Source of the DNA: Allokutzneria oryzae
GTDB lineage: Bacteria > Actinomycetota > Actinomycetes > Mycobacteriales > Pseudonocardiaceae
DNA length: 64,000 bases
NCBI RefSeq assembly: GCF_042429765.1
Contig: NZ_JBHLZU010000018.1
Span: forward strand, 496,001 to 560,000
Direction of reading: 5' to 3'
Both the position numbers and the translations under genes were made by a program. Below, in pieces: positions 1-8,316 of this stretch. Every line of letters begins with the position of its first letter. The first letter of the stretch is position 1. The notes below the pieces were generated by a model that had not been told where the DNA came from, did no database searches, and saw only the letters and a program-made list of their open reading frames with translations.

Positions 1-1
1 C

Positions 2-652
2 GGAGTGGACGTCGCGCTCGCCGGGCGGTTCGCGTTGGCGCCGATGCTGACCACCGCCGCGCTGCTGGTGCTCGTCGCGGTGCGCGGGCCGGGTCTGCCG
101 GTGCTGGCCCTCTCGATGGCGGTGTGCGTCGCGACCTACGTGCTGGGCACCCATCTGGCGACCGCGGTGCGCAACCTGTACTTCGACCAGAAGGTGCTTG
201 AGATCGCCATGCACGTTGGCGCCGACAAGACCATCGCGGAGCTCCAGTCGACCCCGGATGTCGTCGGCAGGCTCAAGGGCATGGGCAGCTACCCGTTCAC
301 CAGAGGCTTCAGCCCGGGTTGCGGAACCACGCTCGGCGCTAAGGTCGGCCCACTGCGTGAGCTGACCACCGGGGCGGTCGACTCCGGACCGATCGCCGGG
401 GATGCCAAGATCTCCGGCTGGGCCATGGTCGACGGCAGACAGGTCGACTGTGTTCTTGTGGTGGACGGCGCGGGGATCGTGCAGGGTGGTGGCGCCGTGG
501 GCATGCCGCGCCCGGACCTGCCAGGCACGATCCAGACCAGACAAGCCCGGCTCGGCTGGCGGGCGGTGGCGGTTCCGGGGATCGGAGACGCCTCCGTCGT
601 CGTCGGATCGGGTGGCCTCCTGTACCGCTTGCCCGCGGTGCGAGGCCACTGA
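2..652 (+). CDS. C-terminal part of a membrane protein (5'-truncated by window edge)
   Basis: The frame is already open at base 2 and runs to TGA at 650-652, so this is probably the end of a longer gene; the GTG at 5 may be internal. The visible part (about 216 residues) starts with two hydrophobic segments (about residues 10-55, Ala/Leu/Val rich), followed by a soluble domain of about 150 residues with several Gly-rich turns. I do not recognise the family. It lies on the same strand as, and 71 bases before, the next gene, so co-transcription is possible. No catalytic motif is visible. Confidence 0.6.
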   Translation, partial: GVDVALAGRFALAPMLTTAALLVLVAVRGPGLPVLALSMAVCVATYVLGTHLATAVRNLYFDQKVLEIAMHVGADKTIAELQSTPDVVGRLKGMGSYPFTRGFSPGCGTTLGAKVGPLRELTTGAVDSGPIAGDAKISGWAMVDGRQVDCVLVVDGAGIVQGGGAVGMPRPDLPGTIQTRQARLGWRAVAVPGIGDASVVVGSGGLLYRLPAVRGH

Positions 653-723
653 CGGAGCCGGATTCGGGGAGCCTTTCCCCTTCGGCAGAATTAGCCCGAC
701 CTAGGGACGACGACACGAAGGGG

Positions 724-2061
724 GTGTCTGTGACCTGGCAGGAAGAGCTGCGCAGCCTCGACGCCGAGCTGGCGGCGGGCAACATCTCGGCCGACCAGTA
801 CCGCCAGCGCCGGGACCACCTGCTCGCCCAGGCCTCCGCCGCGGGCCCGACGCCGAAGCAGCCCGAGCCCGGCAGCGGCGACGGGCCGTTCCCGCCGCCG
901 TTCCGCTGGGAGAGCTCGGAGCAGCCGTCCGAGTCCGAGACCACCCAGGTGATGCAGCCGGTCAAGGACGAGCCGAAGGCGGAGCAGCCCGAGGAGCCCC
1001 CGAAGTCCGAGGAGGCCCCCAAGGCGGAGGAGCAGCCCGCCAAGGAGGAGCCCGCGGCCGACGCCACGCAGGTGGTCGCGCCGAGCAGTGACGCCACACA
1101 GGTCGTGAAGCCGGTCGGGGACATCGCCGACCGCACCCAGGTCGTCTCGACCCAGCAGAGCGCGGGCGACGCCGACCGCACCCAGGTGGTGCCCGGCGCG
1201 GGCGGGCAGCAGGTCTACCAGGGCCAGCCCTTCCCCGGACAGCAGCAGCAGATGGGCAGCCCGTGGCCGGCCCACCCGCAACAGCAGCAGTACCCGCCGC
1301 AGCAGCACCAGCAGCCGCACGGCTCCGCCCCGCCGTGGGCGAGCAACGACCTGCCGCCGGACTTCGGCTCCGCGTCGGCGTGGCCGCGCCAGGGCCCCGA
1401 GGTCTTCGAGAGCAACAGCGGCTCCAAGACCGGCAAGATCGTCGCGATCGTGGCCGTCGTGCTGCTGCTCGTCGGCGGTGGCTTCGCGATCTGGTACTTC
1501 ACCAGTGGCAGCGGCGGCAACACCCCGCCCGCCGCGGCGAGCACGACGCAGCAGCCGCCCGCGCCCACCACGACGACCACCCCGCCCAAGCCGAAGCCGA
1601 AGGGCGGGCAGTTCGTCGACCTCGACGGCACGCTCCGGGCGAACATGGCGCACGCCATCGACGACGCCGTGACGGCGAACATGCCGACCGCGGACGAAGC
1701 CAAGACGCTCAAGGCGGCGGGCGCGACCGAGGTGCTCGGCTACGGCACCGAGGACAAGGGCGTGAAGCTCGGCCTCTGGGAGTTCAAGGCCACCTCGGAG
1801 TCCGCGCCGAAGGTCCTGGAAGACATCGACAAGATGTACGCGAACGCCGGTTTCCAGAGCTACACCGGCGCGGGCACCCCCGAGTCGGTCAAGGCGCGGT
1901 TCCTCAAAACCGACGACAAGCCCGGCGCGGCCTACCGGGCGCACTACCGGGTCGGTAACTCGATCATCCGGGTCGAGGCGTTCGCCGACGACGCCGCGGC
2001 GGCGGAGACCGCGTTCAAGGCGCTGATCGAGCGCCAGCTCAAGCAGTACCCGCCGGCGTAA
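724..2061 (+). CDS. Single-pass membrane protein with TQV(V/M) repeats (often labelled FliL-like)
   Basis: 445 residues from GTG 724; a second in-frame GTG is two codons later. An N-terminal helical segment (1-40) is followed by a long Pro/Glu/Gln-rich cytoplasmic-type region (41-230), one membrane helix (about 238-260) and an extracytoplasmic domain of about 180 residues after a Thr/Pro linker. The linker region carries five TQV motifs with Thr at 74, 115, 125, 138 and 153, four of them exactly TQVV, each with an acidic residue just before. Actinobacterial proteins of this shape are often named FliL-like although these bacteria lack flagella; the real role is unknown. The TQVV sites look like Ser/Thr-kinase acceptors (inference). 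Its TAA overlaps the next ATG (TAATG), implying translational coupling. Confidence 0.85.
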   Translation: MSVTWQEELRSLDAELAAGNISADQYRQRRDHLLAQASAAGPTPKQPEPGSGDGPFPPPFRWESSEQPSESETTQVMQPVKDEPKAEQPEEPPKSEEAPKAEEQPAKEEPAADATQVVAPSSDATQVVKPVGDIADRTQVVSTQQSAGDADRTQVVPGAGGQQVYQGQPFPGQQQQMGSPWPAHPQQQQYPPQQHQQPHGSAPPWASNDLPPDFGSASAWPRQGPEVFESNSGSKTGKIVAIVAVVLLLVGGGFAIWYFTSGSGGNTPPAAASTTQQPPAPTTTTTPPKPKPKGGQFVDLDGTLRANMAHAIDDAVTANMPTADEAKTLKAAGATEVLGYGTEDKGVKLGLWEFKATSESAPKVLEDIDKMYANAGFQSYTGAGTPESVKARFLKTDDKPGAAYRAHYRVGNSIIRVEAFADDAAAAETAFKALIERQLKQYPPA

Positions 2062-5000
2062 TGGCGGAGCGCAACGACGAGGTCCGCTACGCCGACGGCG
2101 CCGAGGACTCGGTGCTGTCGGCGTTGCGCGCCGCCAGGGACGTCACCGCCGGTTCGGACGAGCTGGCGGCGCGCGCCGCCGGGTGGGAGCTGAGCTATCA
2201 CTTCTCCCCGCAGCGCCAGGGGTTGCTGGCGCCGCTGCGGTTGCGCCGGGGTCTGCGCGCGGCGGATCTCGGGTGCGGCAGCGGGGTTCTGGCCCGGGGG
2301 CTCGCCGAGGCGGGCGCGGACGTGCTCGGGGTCGAGGGTGTTCCCAGCCGCGCCGAGGCCGCCCGCGTGCGGTGCCGGGACCTGCCCACCGTGGAGATCG
2401 TCACCGGCCGGGTCGAGCAGGGCCTCGCCGAGCGGGACCCGTTCGACCTGGTGCTGCTGTGCGGCCTGCTCGAACACACCGCCGGCGACGAGGACGGTCC
2501 CGCGAACACCTTGCGCAGCGCGGTCGGCGCGCTCGCCGAGGACGGCGTCCTGGTGCTGGCGATCGAGAACCAGCTGGGGCTGGGCTATCTCGCCGGACGG
2601 CACGAGGACCACCACAGCACCCCGTGGGTGGGACTGGCGGACTACCCGGGCGGCAGGCGCAGCCCCCGCACGTGGGGCGCGCGACGGCTTGCCGGGATGC
2701 TCGCCGAGCACGGCCTGAGCGCGCAGCGCTGGCTGGTCCCCTACCCCGACTACAAGCTTCCCAAGGTCGTTCTGGACGGCCGGATCTTCAACCGCCCGGA
2801 CGCGGCCGAGCTCGTCGACAAGCTCGTCAGGGACCCGCTCCAAGGCGCGTTCGGCGGCAACGACGCAGTGGTCTCCGGCCGTGCGCTGCAACGGGTTCTT
2901 GTCGGTGAGGGCCTCGGCCTGAGCACCGCCCCGTGCTTCCTGGTCGTCGCAGCGCGCACGCCGGACGCGATTCGCGCGCACACCCAGGACCAGATCGGCT
3001 GGATGGTCAACAACTCGCGGCGCGGCGCCTACCGGCGCTCCCGCGTGCTGTCGCCGGGCTTCCGCCTGGAGACCGTCGGCGGAGCGCGTGGATCGGCGAA
3101 CGGCTGGCTGCGGCACCAGGTCGTCGCCGACGAGCCGTTGGTGCCGGGCCGCCCGCTCGACGCGCACCTGCTGGACGCGCTGCACTCCGGCGACCAGCGG
3201 GAGCTGGTGCGGCTGCTGCGGCTGTGGCGCGAGGTCTGTCACGCGGGCGCGCGACCGCTGGCCGATGACGACGTCCGGCACCCGTTCCTTCCCGGTCGCG
3301 CGGACGTCTCCGTGCTGCCGCCGGACCACCTGGACATCCACCCCGGCAACGTGGTGGTCCAGCCGGACGGTTCGACCGTGCGGATCGACCGCGAGTGGTC
3401 GGCGGGTTCCGGGGTCGACGCCGAGCTCGCGGAGCTGCGCGCGCTGCTGGAGTTCTGCCGCGAGGTGGTCACCGGCAGGGCCGCGCACCCGTGGCAGGAC
3501 GACATCACGCTGCACGGGCTGCTGCTGCGGCTGTGCGAGCCGATCGGGCTGCGCGAGGCCGCGGAGAGCCGGTGGGACGAACTGGTTCTGGCGGAGTCGG
3601 TCTTCCAGGAGCTGGTGACCGGCAAGTCCGCGGAAGTGACCGCCGCGGCGATCCGGGCCGAGGCGGACGCGCCGGTGCTGCCGCCGCTGTGGGACGCCGT
3701 CGGTGGGCTGACCGCGCTGCGCGAGCGGGCCGCCGGGCTTGAGTCGCAGATCGGGGAGCACCTGGCCGCGATCGAGGCGGAGCGCGGCCAGTTCGAGGAG
3801 CTGCTGCACAACACCCGCGTCGAGGCCCAGCGCGAGCAGGAGCGGGCGAGCGCCGTCGAGGCCGAGCTCGCGGCGCGCAACGACGAGGTCGAGCAGCTGC
3901 GGCACAGCCTGGAGGTCGCGAAGGCCGAGGTGGCCAAGCTCGACCGCCGGATGGGGATGGCGATGCGCGAGCTCGCCGCCTCCGCGCAGCAGGAGACCCG
4001 TGCGCGGGCCGAGGCGCAGCACGCCCGCCAGCAGGAGGCCGCGTTGCGGTCGGCACTCGACGGTGTCGCCACGCGGCTGAACCGGACACGCGCGCGGCTC
4101 GACCGCCTCGAAGCGTCGAAGCTCGTCAAGCTCGGGCACCAACGGTTCTGGCCGACCGCTCGGGCTCTGCGCGGAGCGCGGGACCTCGTGCTCGGGCGCG
4201 CCGGTGAGGAGCCGGACGCGGTGCTGCGCAAGGTCGCCAAGCACGCTCCCGGACTCGCCGCGGTGGTCGGCGCCGTGGCACGGCACCGCTCCGGCGAGGC
4301 ACGTGAGGCCGCGCTGCGGTTCCACGTGGAGCTTCCCGACAAGCCGGTGCACGTGGGTCTCGGCCAGGTCGTGGAGTTCACCGGCTGGGTGTTCCACGCG
4401 GATCTGCCGCTGCGCGCGGCGTGGATGGTGTCGCAGGGGCGCGACCACCCCGTGAGCCTCGGCTACCAGCGCCCCGACGTGGTGGCCGCCTTGTCGCCCT
4501 TGGGTTTGCGCGTGCCGGACGGCAGCGGGATGCGGGTGCGCGTCCCGGTCAGGGCCGTCTCCCGTGAGCAGCGCGTCGATCTCGCGCTGCGCGTGGAGCT
4601 GGTCGACGGCACGGTGCTGGAGCGTCGCCTGCCGGAGCTGACGGTGCTGCCGGGCGCGGGGGCGACGCCGTTGACCGTGGCGTGGCCGGGCACCGGGCCC
4701 AAGGTCGCGATCTGCATGGCGACCTACTCCCCCAGTCGCGAGTACCTGGAGCAGCAGCTCGACTCGATCCGCGCGCAGACGCACGAGAACTGGGTGTGCG
4801 TGCTGTGCGACGACGCCTCACCGGAGTCGTCCCGGGAGCTGGTCCGCGAGCTGGTCGCGGGTGACGAGCGGTTCGTCTTCGTCGAGCACGACGACAACGT
4901 CGGCTTCTACCGCAACTTCGAGCGGGCGTTGAAGCTGGTGCCCGCCGACGCGGACGCGGTGGCGCTGAGCGACCAGGACGACGTGTGGGACTCCGACAAG

Positions 5001-5735
5001 ATCGCGGCGCTGCTCGCCGAGCTGGCCGATCCGCAGGTGCAGCTGGCCTACTCGGACATGCGCCTGGTCGACCACGACGGTCAGCACCTGGCCGACTCGT
5101 TCTGGAACCGCAGGCGCAACCAGTGCGACGACCTGCTCGCGCTCGCGCAGCTCAACACGGTGACCGGTGGCGCGTGCCTGGCGCGGGCCGACCTGGTCCG
5201 GCAGCGGGTGCTGCCGTTCCCGCCGGGCACCGTCTCGGTCTTCCACGACCACTGGATGGCGGTGGCCGCGCTCGCCGCAGGGCGGATCGCGTTCGTGGAC
5301 CGGCCGCTGTACTCCTACCGCCAGCACGGTGACGCGATCACCGGCCACCGCGAGGACGACCTGGACGAGGGGCTGCCCCCGCTGTCGAAGCTGGCGATGG
5401 CCGCTCTGGGGCTGGGAGACCCGCTCACCGACGAGCAGCGCGCGCGGTTGGACGCCGTCGCGGAGTACGAGCTGACCCGGCTCGCGCAGTTCGCCACCGT
5501 GCTGCTGTTGCGCGACTCGGGCCGGTTGACCGGCGAGGTCCGCGAGCGGCTGCTGGAGCTGGCGATGGCCGACCGCCGGGTGCGGCCGCTGTACGAGCTG
5601 ACCCGGTTGCCGGAGAGCACGCGCGCGGTGACGGCGGGCGCGGAGAACCTGTTCCTCGCGGCGGCGCTGCGGCACCGGGCGGAGTCGGCGAGGCGGCTGG
5701 ACCTGCCGCCCCGCCCCGAACCCCCGCTGGACTGA
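2061..5735 (+). CDS. Multidomain methyltransferase / kinase-fold / coiled-coil / GT2 glycosyltransferase
   Basis: 1224 residues. Residues about 60-180 are a class I SAM methyltransferase (glycine loop ADLGCGSG). Around 423-445 the motif DIHPGNVVV, followed by IDREW, resembles the catalytic and metal loops of aminoglycoside-phosphotransferase-like kinases. About 550-690 is a Glu/Arg/Ala-rich coiled coil. From about 880 a GT2 domain begins (KVAICMATYSPSREYLEQQL), with DDAS, SDQDD and a later HDHW stretch typical of rhamnosyl- or galactosyl-type transferases. No signal peptide or membrane helix is seen, so it probably acts at the inner face of the membrane on a cell-surface polysaccharide. The architecture recalls multidomain O-antigen chain-length and modifying enzymes; the substrate is unknown. 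Start ATG 2061 overlaps the previous stop. Confidence 0.88.
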   Translation: MAERNDEVRYADGAEDSVLSALRAARDVTAGSDELAARAAGWELSYHFSPQRQGLLAPLRLRRGLRAADLGCGSGVLARGLAEAGADVLGVEGVPSRAEAARVRCRDLPTVEIVTGRVEQGLAERDPFDLVLLCGLLEHTAGDEDGPANTLRSAVGALAEDGVLVLAIENQLGLGYLAGRHEDHHSTPWVGLADYPGGRRSPRTWGARRLAGMLAEHGLSAQRWLVPYPDYKLPKVVLDGRIFNRPDAAELVDKLVRDPLQGAFGGNDAVVSGRALQRVLVGEGLGLSTAPCFLVVAARTPDAIRAHTQDQIGWMVNNSRRGAYRRSRVLSPGFRLETVGGARGSANGWLRHQVVADEPLVPGRPLDAHLLDALHSGDQRELVRLLRLWREVCHAGARPLADDDVRHPFLPGRADVSVLPPDHLDIHPGNVVVQPDGSTVRIDREWSAGSGVDAELAELRALLEFCREVVTGRAAHPWQDDITLHGLLLRLCEPIGLREAAESRWDELVLAESVFQELVTGKSAEVTAAAIRAEADAPVLPPLWDAVGGLTALRERAAGLESQIGEHLAAIEAERGQFEELLHNTRVEAQREQERASAVEAELAARNDEVEQLRHSLEVAKAEVAKLDRRMGMAMRELAASAQQETRARAEAQHARQQEAALRSALDGVATRLNRTRARLDRLEASKLVKLGHQRFWPTARALRGARDLVLGRAGEEPDAVLRKVAKHAPGLAAVVGAVARHRSGEAREAALRFHVELPDKPVHVGLGQVVEFTGWVFHADLPLRAAWMVSQGRDHPVSLGYQRPDVVAALSPLGLRVPDGSGMRVRVPVRAVSREQRVDLALRVELVDGTVLERRLPELTVLPGAGATPLTVAWPGTGPKVAICMATYSPSREYLEQQLDSIRAQTHENWVCVLCDDASPESSRELVRELVAGDERFVFVEHDDNVGFYRNFERALKLVPADADAVALSDQDDVWDSDKIAALLAELADPQVQLAYSDMRLVDHDGQHLADSFWNRRRNQCDDLLALAQLNTVTGGACLARADLVRQRVLPFPPGTVSVFHDHWMAVAALAAGRIAFVDRPLYSYRQHGDAITGHREDDLDEGLPPLSKLAMAALGLGDPLTDEQRARLDAVAEYELTRLAQFATVLLLRDSGRLTGEVRERLLELAMADRRVRPLYELTRLPESTRAVTAGAENLFLAAALRHRAESARRLDLPPRPEPPLD

Positions 5736-5747
5736 GTCCGGAGTGGC

Positions 5748-6770
5748 TCAGTCGCCGTCGACCGGGTGGTAGTCACGCGTCCGGTAGGAGCGGTCGGAGC
5801 CGCTGCGCAGCTTGGACACCGCGTCGAGCATGGCGCGGCCCAGGCGGGCACGGGCCTCCAGCGCGGGGTGGGTGCCGCCGAAGTTGGCGTCGACGGCCGT
5901 GCCGCCGGTGAACTGCCCGCGCGCGAACAGCGCGTAGGTGAGCACCGGCTTGGAGCTGCCGTCGAAGATCACGCCCGCCTCGTGCCGGTCGGATTCGAGC
6001 CACCCGCCCTTGGTGGCGATCCGCTCGCGCTCGGCGGTGGACATGTCCCTGCGGATGCCGTCGATGTAGCCGTCCTTGGACCGCAGCACGTCGAGCAGGA
6101 ACGTGGTGGAGCCCGAGGAGACGAGCTTGCCCGCGACGAGCTTGTCGAGCAGCGTGTGCGTCTCGCGCGGGGTGGTCTTGCCGAGGAAGAACCGGGCCGG
6201 GTTGGCGACCGGGGCGACCTGGGTGTGGGTGAAGCCCTTGGCGCGCAGGATCTGGTTGATCTCCAGCGCCGGGCAGACCAGCCCGCACAGTCGCGCGGCG
6301 GTGTCGTCGGAGACCAGCAGCAGCGCGCTGAGCACGGCGGCGATGGTGATCTGGTCGCCGTAGACCTTGTGCAGCCGGAAGATCCCGTCACCGTTGGCGA
6401 CGATGACCTCCGGTGTCAGCGTGACCTTCTGGTCCAGCTTCAGCTGTCCCCGGTCGACCTTGTCCAGCACGGCCGCGGCGACGGCGATCTTGTTGACGCT
6501 CTGGGCGTTGACGACGGTGTCCGGGTCGTCCTCGATCGCGCTGACCACCCGCCTGTCAGGGCCGACGATGCTGACCATCGACGACCACGTGCCTCCGGCC
6601 CGGCGGGTCTCCCGCCGGTAGACCGACGCGATCCGGGCGCGCGCCCTCCTGGCTGTCGGCGGCGTCGCGTCCTCGGGTGAGTCCTCGGGGTCGGCGTGGG
6701 CCAAACCGGTTGTGGGAGCAAGTAATGCGGCTGCGAGCCCGAAAGCGGCACGGCGGCGGATCGTGGCCAT
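5748..6770 (-). CDS. Secreted serine hydrolase of the class A beta-lactamase fold
   Basis: 340 residues with an Arg-rich N terminus, hydrophobic core and probable cleavage after AHA (about residue 26). The class A serial motifs are present in altered form: S91-V-N-K94 (SxxK), S154-D-D (where SDN is usual) and K254-G-G (where KTG or KSG is usual). In the stretch between SDD and TTPRE, where the deacylating Glu of true beta-lactamases sits, I see no obvious candidate. The enzyme is therefore more likely a D,D-peptidase or esterase-like hydrolase than a resistance enzyme (inference). A decayed partial copy lies upstream at 7223-7470. It converges on the multidomain transferase, 12 bases apart. 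Confidence 0.82.
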   Translation of the reverse strand: MATIRRRAAFGLAAALLAPTTGLAHADPEDSPEDATPPTARRARARIASVYRRETRRAGGTWSSMVSIVGPDRRVVSAIEDDPDTVVNAQSVNKIAVAAAVLDKVDRGQLKLDQKVTLTPEVIVANGDGIFRLHKVYGDQITIAAVLSALLLVSDDTAARLCGLVCPALEINQILRAKGFTHTQVAPVANPARFFLGKTTPRETHTLLDKLVAGKLVSSGSTTFLLDVLRSKDGYIDGIRRDMSTAERERIATKGGWLESDRHEAGVIFDGSSKPVLTYALFARGQFTGGTAVDANFGGTHPALEARARLGRAMLDAVSKLRSGSDRSYRTRDYHPVDGD

Positions 6771-6788
6771 CGTGGCGGAGCACCCCTT

Positions 6789-7222
6789 CTATGCGACTCC
6801 GCAGTCGACGAGCACCTTCTCCATGCTGCGACGGAATCCTTCCGCGGAGAAGTGTTCCCGGCAGATCCGCAGCATCTCCTGCTGCACATCCACCCATAGC
6901 GCGTCATCGCGGAGCAAGCGGTCGCACAGGCTTACCATCTCCGCCGGCGACTCGCCGACCAAGAAACGCGCGATGGTTCCGAGGTGCAATCCCTCCGCCC
7001 CGACCGGAGTAGTCACGAATGGCGGATCCGCTGACATCGAATCGACGGACTTGCTCTTCACTCGGGCGCCGAACCGCATCGGGACCACGTGCAGCCGCGT
7101 GACGCTGAGCCACGGGCGCGCATCAGGCACTCGCCCGACGACCTCGTTCAGGCCACCGTGCAACGCGAGCACGTCCGGCGACGGGTCCGCTCCGACCGCG
7201 CGCAGCGTCAGTCCGGAATGCC
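6789..7222 (-). pseudogene. Truncated duplicate of the glycosyltransferase C terminus
   Basis: The minus strand encodes about 140 residues closely matching the last part of the intact bifunctional glycosyltransferase at 8317-10230 (from RHPGLTLR to the end). Replacements fall at structurally plain glycines: FGAGVK reads FGARVK and MSAGLP reads MSADPP. The match begins abruptly near 7222, directly abutting a fragment of the serine hydrolase, and no start codon or ribosome site serves it. The N-terminal 500 residues of the enzyme are absent. It ends at TAG 6789-6791, 19 bases before the intact hydrolase start. I read it as a decaying copy left by a duplication. Confidence 0.85.
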
Positions 7223-7470
7223 GTTCGCCGGGTGCGTGCCGCCGAAGGTGCCGTCATTGGCCGCCGCGTCCCGGTGAACGTTGAGCCCGGTCGCGGGGCA
7301 GACCAGCCCGCACAGCCGGACTGCGGTGTGTCGTCGGAGACCAGCAGCGCGCTGAGCACGGCGCCGAGGGTGATCTGGTCGCCGTAGACCTTGTCCAGCA
7401 CTGCGACCGCGACGGCGTTGTCGTCGACTGCGGGGATCACCCTGCCGTCCGGGTCGACGATGCTGACGTG
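7223..7470 (-). pseudogene. Decayed internal fragments of the serine hydrolase
   Basis: Reading down the minus strand, fragments of the 5748-6770 hydrolase appear in order: VSIVDPDGRV, AVLDKV, YGDQIT-AVLSALL-VSDD, then after a frame shift LCGLVCPA, then DGTFGGTHPA. Compared with the intact gene, the pieces between them are deleted, including the SxxK active-site serine and the KGG segment. The remnant has neither signal peptide nor intact frame. It joins the truncated glycosyltransferase copy at about 7222. Confidence 0.82.
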
Positions 7471-7489
7471 CGAGGACTTTCCTCGACGA

Positions 7490-7556
7490 CTCCGCCGTCG
7501 CGGAGCACGCGGACGCACACCTACCATTTCCGACGGCGTTCTGCCCATGCGTCGAC
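7490..7556 (-). pseudogene. Short remnant of the glycosyltransferase gene
   Basis: About 65 bases match the part of the glycosyltransferase gene encoding ESPAEMVELCDRMLRDD (near 8430-8500), with a 2-base deletion and scattered substitutions. A shared block is GTGCTCCGCGAC against ATGCTCCGCGAC. It abuts the hydrolase remnant, so the order glycosyltransferase-piece, hydrolase-piece is repeated. It is too short to be functional. The assignment is by eye; a nucleotide alignment would settle the limits. Confidence 0.6.
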
Positions 7557-7690
7557 CTGGGCAGAAACCTGATCTCTCCCATTTCTCACCAGTTTCAGTC
7601 ATACCTGAAATACCCGAACGAGAAACCTGAGACGCTCCGAGCGAGCACATGGTTGACCCCTGTTCAAGAATTCATCAAATCGGCTTTTGA

Positions 7691-7713
7691 CGGCGTAAGC
7701 GGTGCTTACGCCG
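7691..7713. promoter_or_regulatory. Perfect 10+10 palindrome upstream of secreted-protein gene (operator candidate)
   Basis: Arms CGGCGTAAGC and GCTTACGCCG are perfect and separated by GGT. The site lies 51 bases before the ATG of the secreted protein gene at 7764, next to a TTGACG sequence and followed by TAGAAC, so it could overlap a promoter. With a 3-base loop it could also form a hairpin in RNA. The regulator is unknown. Confidence 0.5.
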
Positions 7714-7763
7714 GGTAGAACAGAAAACGAGACATTCGCCGCCAGCACGAGGAGAGATTCACA

Positions 7764-8264
7764 ATGAATCGCAACACCGTTGTTCGTGGAATCACCGCAG
7801 CCGCTGTCGCTTTCGGTGGCCTCGCCGTTGCCACCTCCGGTGTCGCCTCCGCCGAGACCCCCGCGCCGTGCACCGCCGCCGAGCTGATCGCCACCGCCGG
7901 TGACGGCCAGCAGGGCCAGGACCCGCTCGACGAGCAGCTGGTCGTGGAGTTCAAGGCCAAGGACGGCGTGCACTGCCAGCTCAAGGGCCTTCCCGGTGAG
8001 CTGACCTTCTACAAGGACGGCAAGCCGATCCAGGTCACGCCCAAGGTGAAGGACGCCGACCGCGAGGCGGTCATCGACGTCAAGGGCACCGACACCGCGA
8101 CGCTCATCATCGACGTCCCGAAGCCGCAGGGCGCCCGAGTCACGCCCACCGACGAGGTGTCGTTCAAGCTGCCGTCGGCCAACGCCGACGTGATCCGCCT
8201 GCCGTACACCGCGGGTGTCGCCGAGACCCCGACGATCTCCCCGGTCGTCGGCCCGGTCGGCTGA
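7764..8264 (+). CDS. Small secreted protein, DUF4232-like
   Basis: 166 residues with a classical Sec signal (Arg near the start, hydrophobic stretch, cleavage after VASA, about residue 30). The mature part has a CTAAEL start, a second Cys in HCQLKGLPGEL and a beta-rich sequence; this pattern resembles the actinobacterial DUF4232 secreted or lipoprotein family, though there is no lipobox. The function of that family is not established. A clear AGGAGAG site precedes ATG 7764. It is the only plus-strand gene between the glycosyltransferase operon and the decayed copies, has its own upstream palindrome, and ends in a shared terminator with the convergent glycosyltransferase gene. Confidence 0.8.
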   Translation: MNRNTVVRGITAAAVAFGGLAVATSGVASAETPAPCTAAELIATAGDGQQGQDPLDEQLVVEFKAKDGVHCQLKGLPGELTFYKDGKPIQVTPKVKDADREAVIDVKGTDTATLIIDVPKPQGARVTPTDEVSFKLPSANADVIRLPYTAGVAETPTISPVVGPVG

Positions 8265-8277
8265 CACACCTGGCCGC

Positions 8278-8310
8278 GAGGTCCCGTCCGCCACGCGCGG
8301 GCGGGACCTC
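8278..8310. terminator. Bidirectional hairpin terminator
   Basis: Arms GAGGTCCCGTCCGC and GCGGGCGGGACCTC pair over 14 bases with one G-T, loop CACGC-type. It lies between the convergent secreted-protein gene (ends 8264) and glycosyltransferase gene (ends 8317). There is no strong T run, as is common in actinobacteria. Confidence 0.7.
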
Positions 8311-8316
8311 CTCGTC

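Noticed and set aside
1944..4784. Long open frame on the minus strand (over 900 codons)
   Set aside because: It mirrors the real plus-strand multidomain gene; Arg/Ala/Gly-rich product with no motifs, as expected from antisense frames in high-GC DNA.
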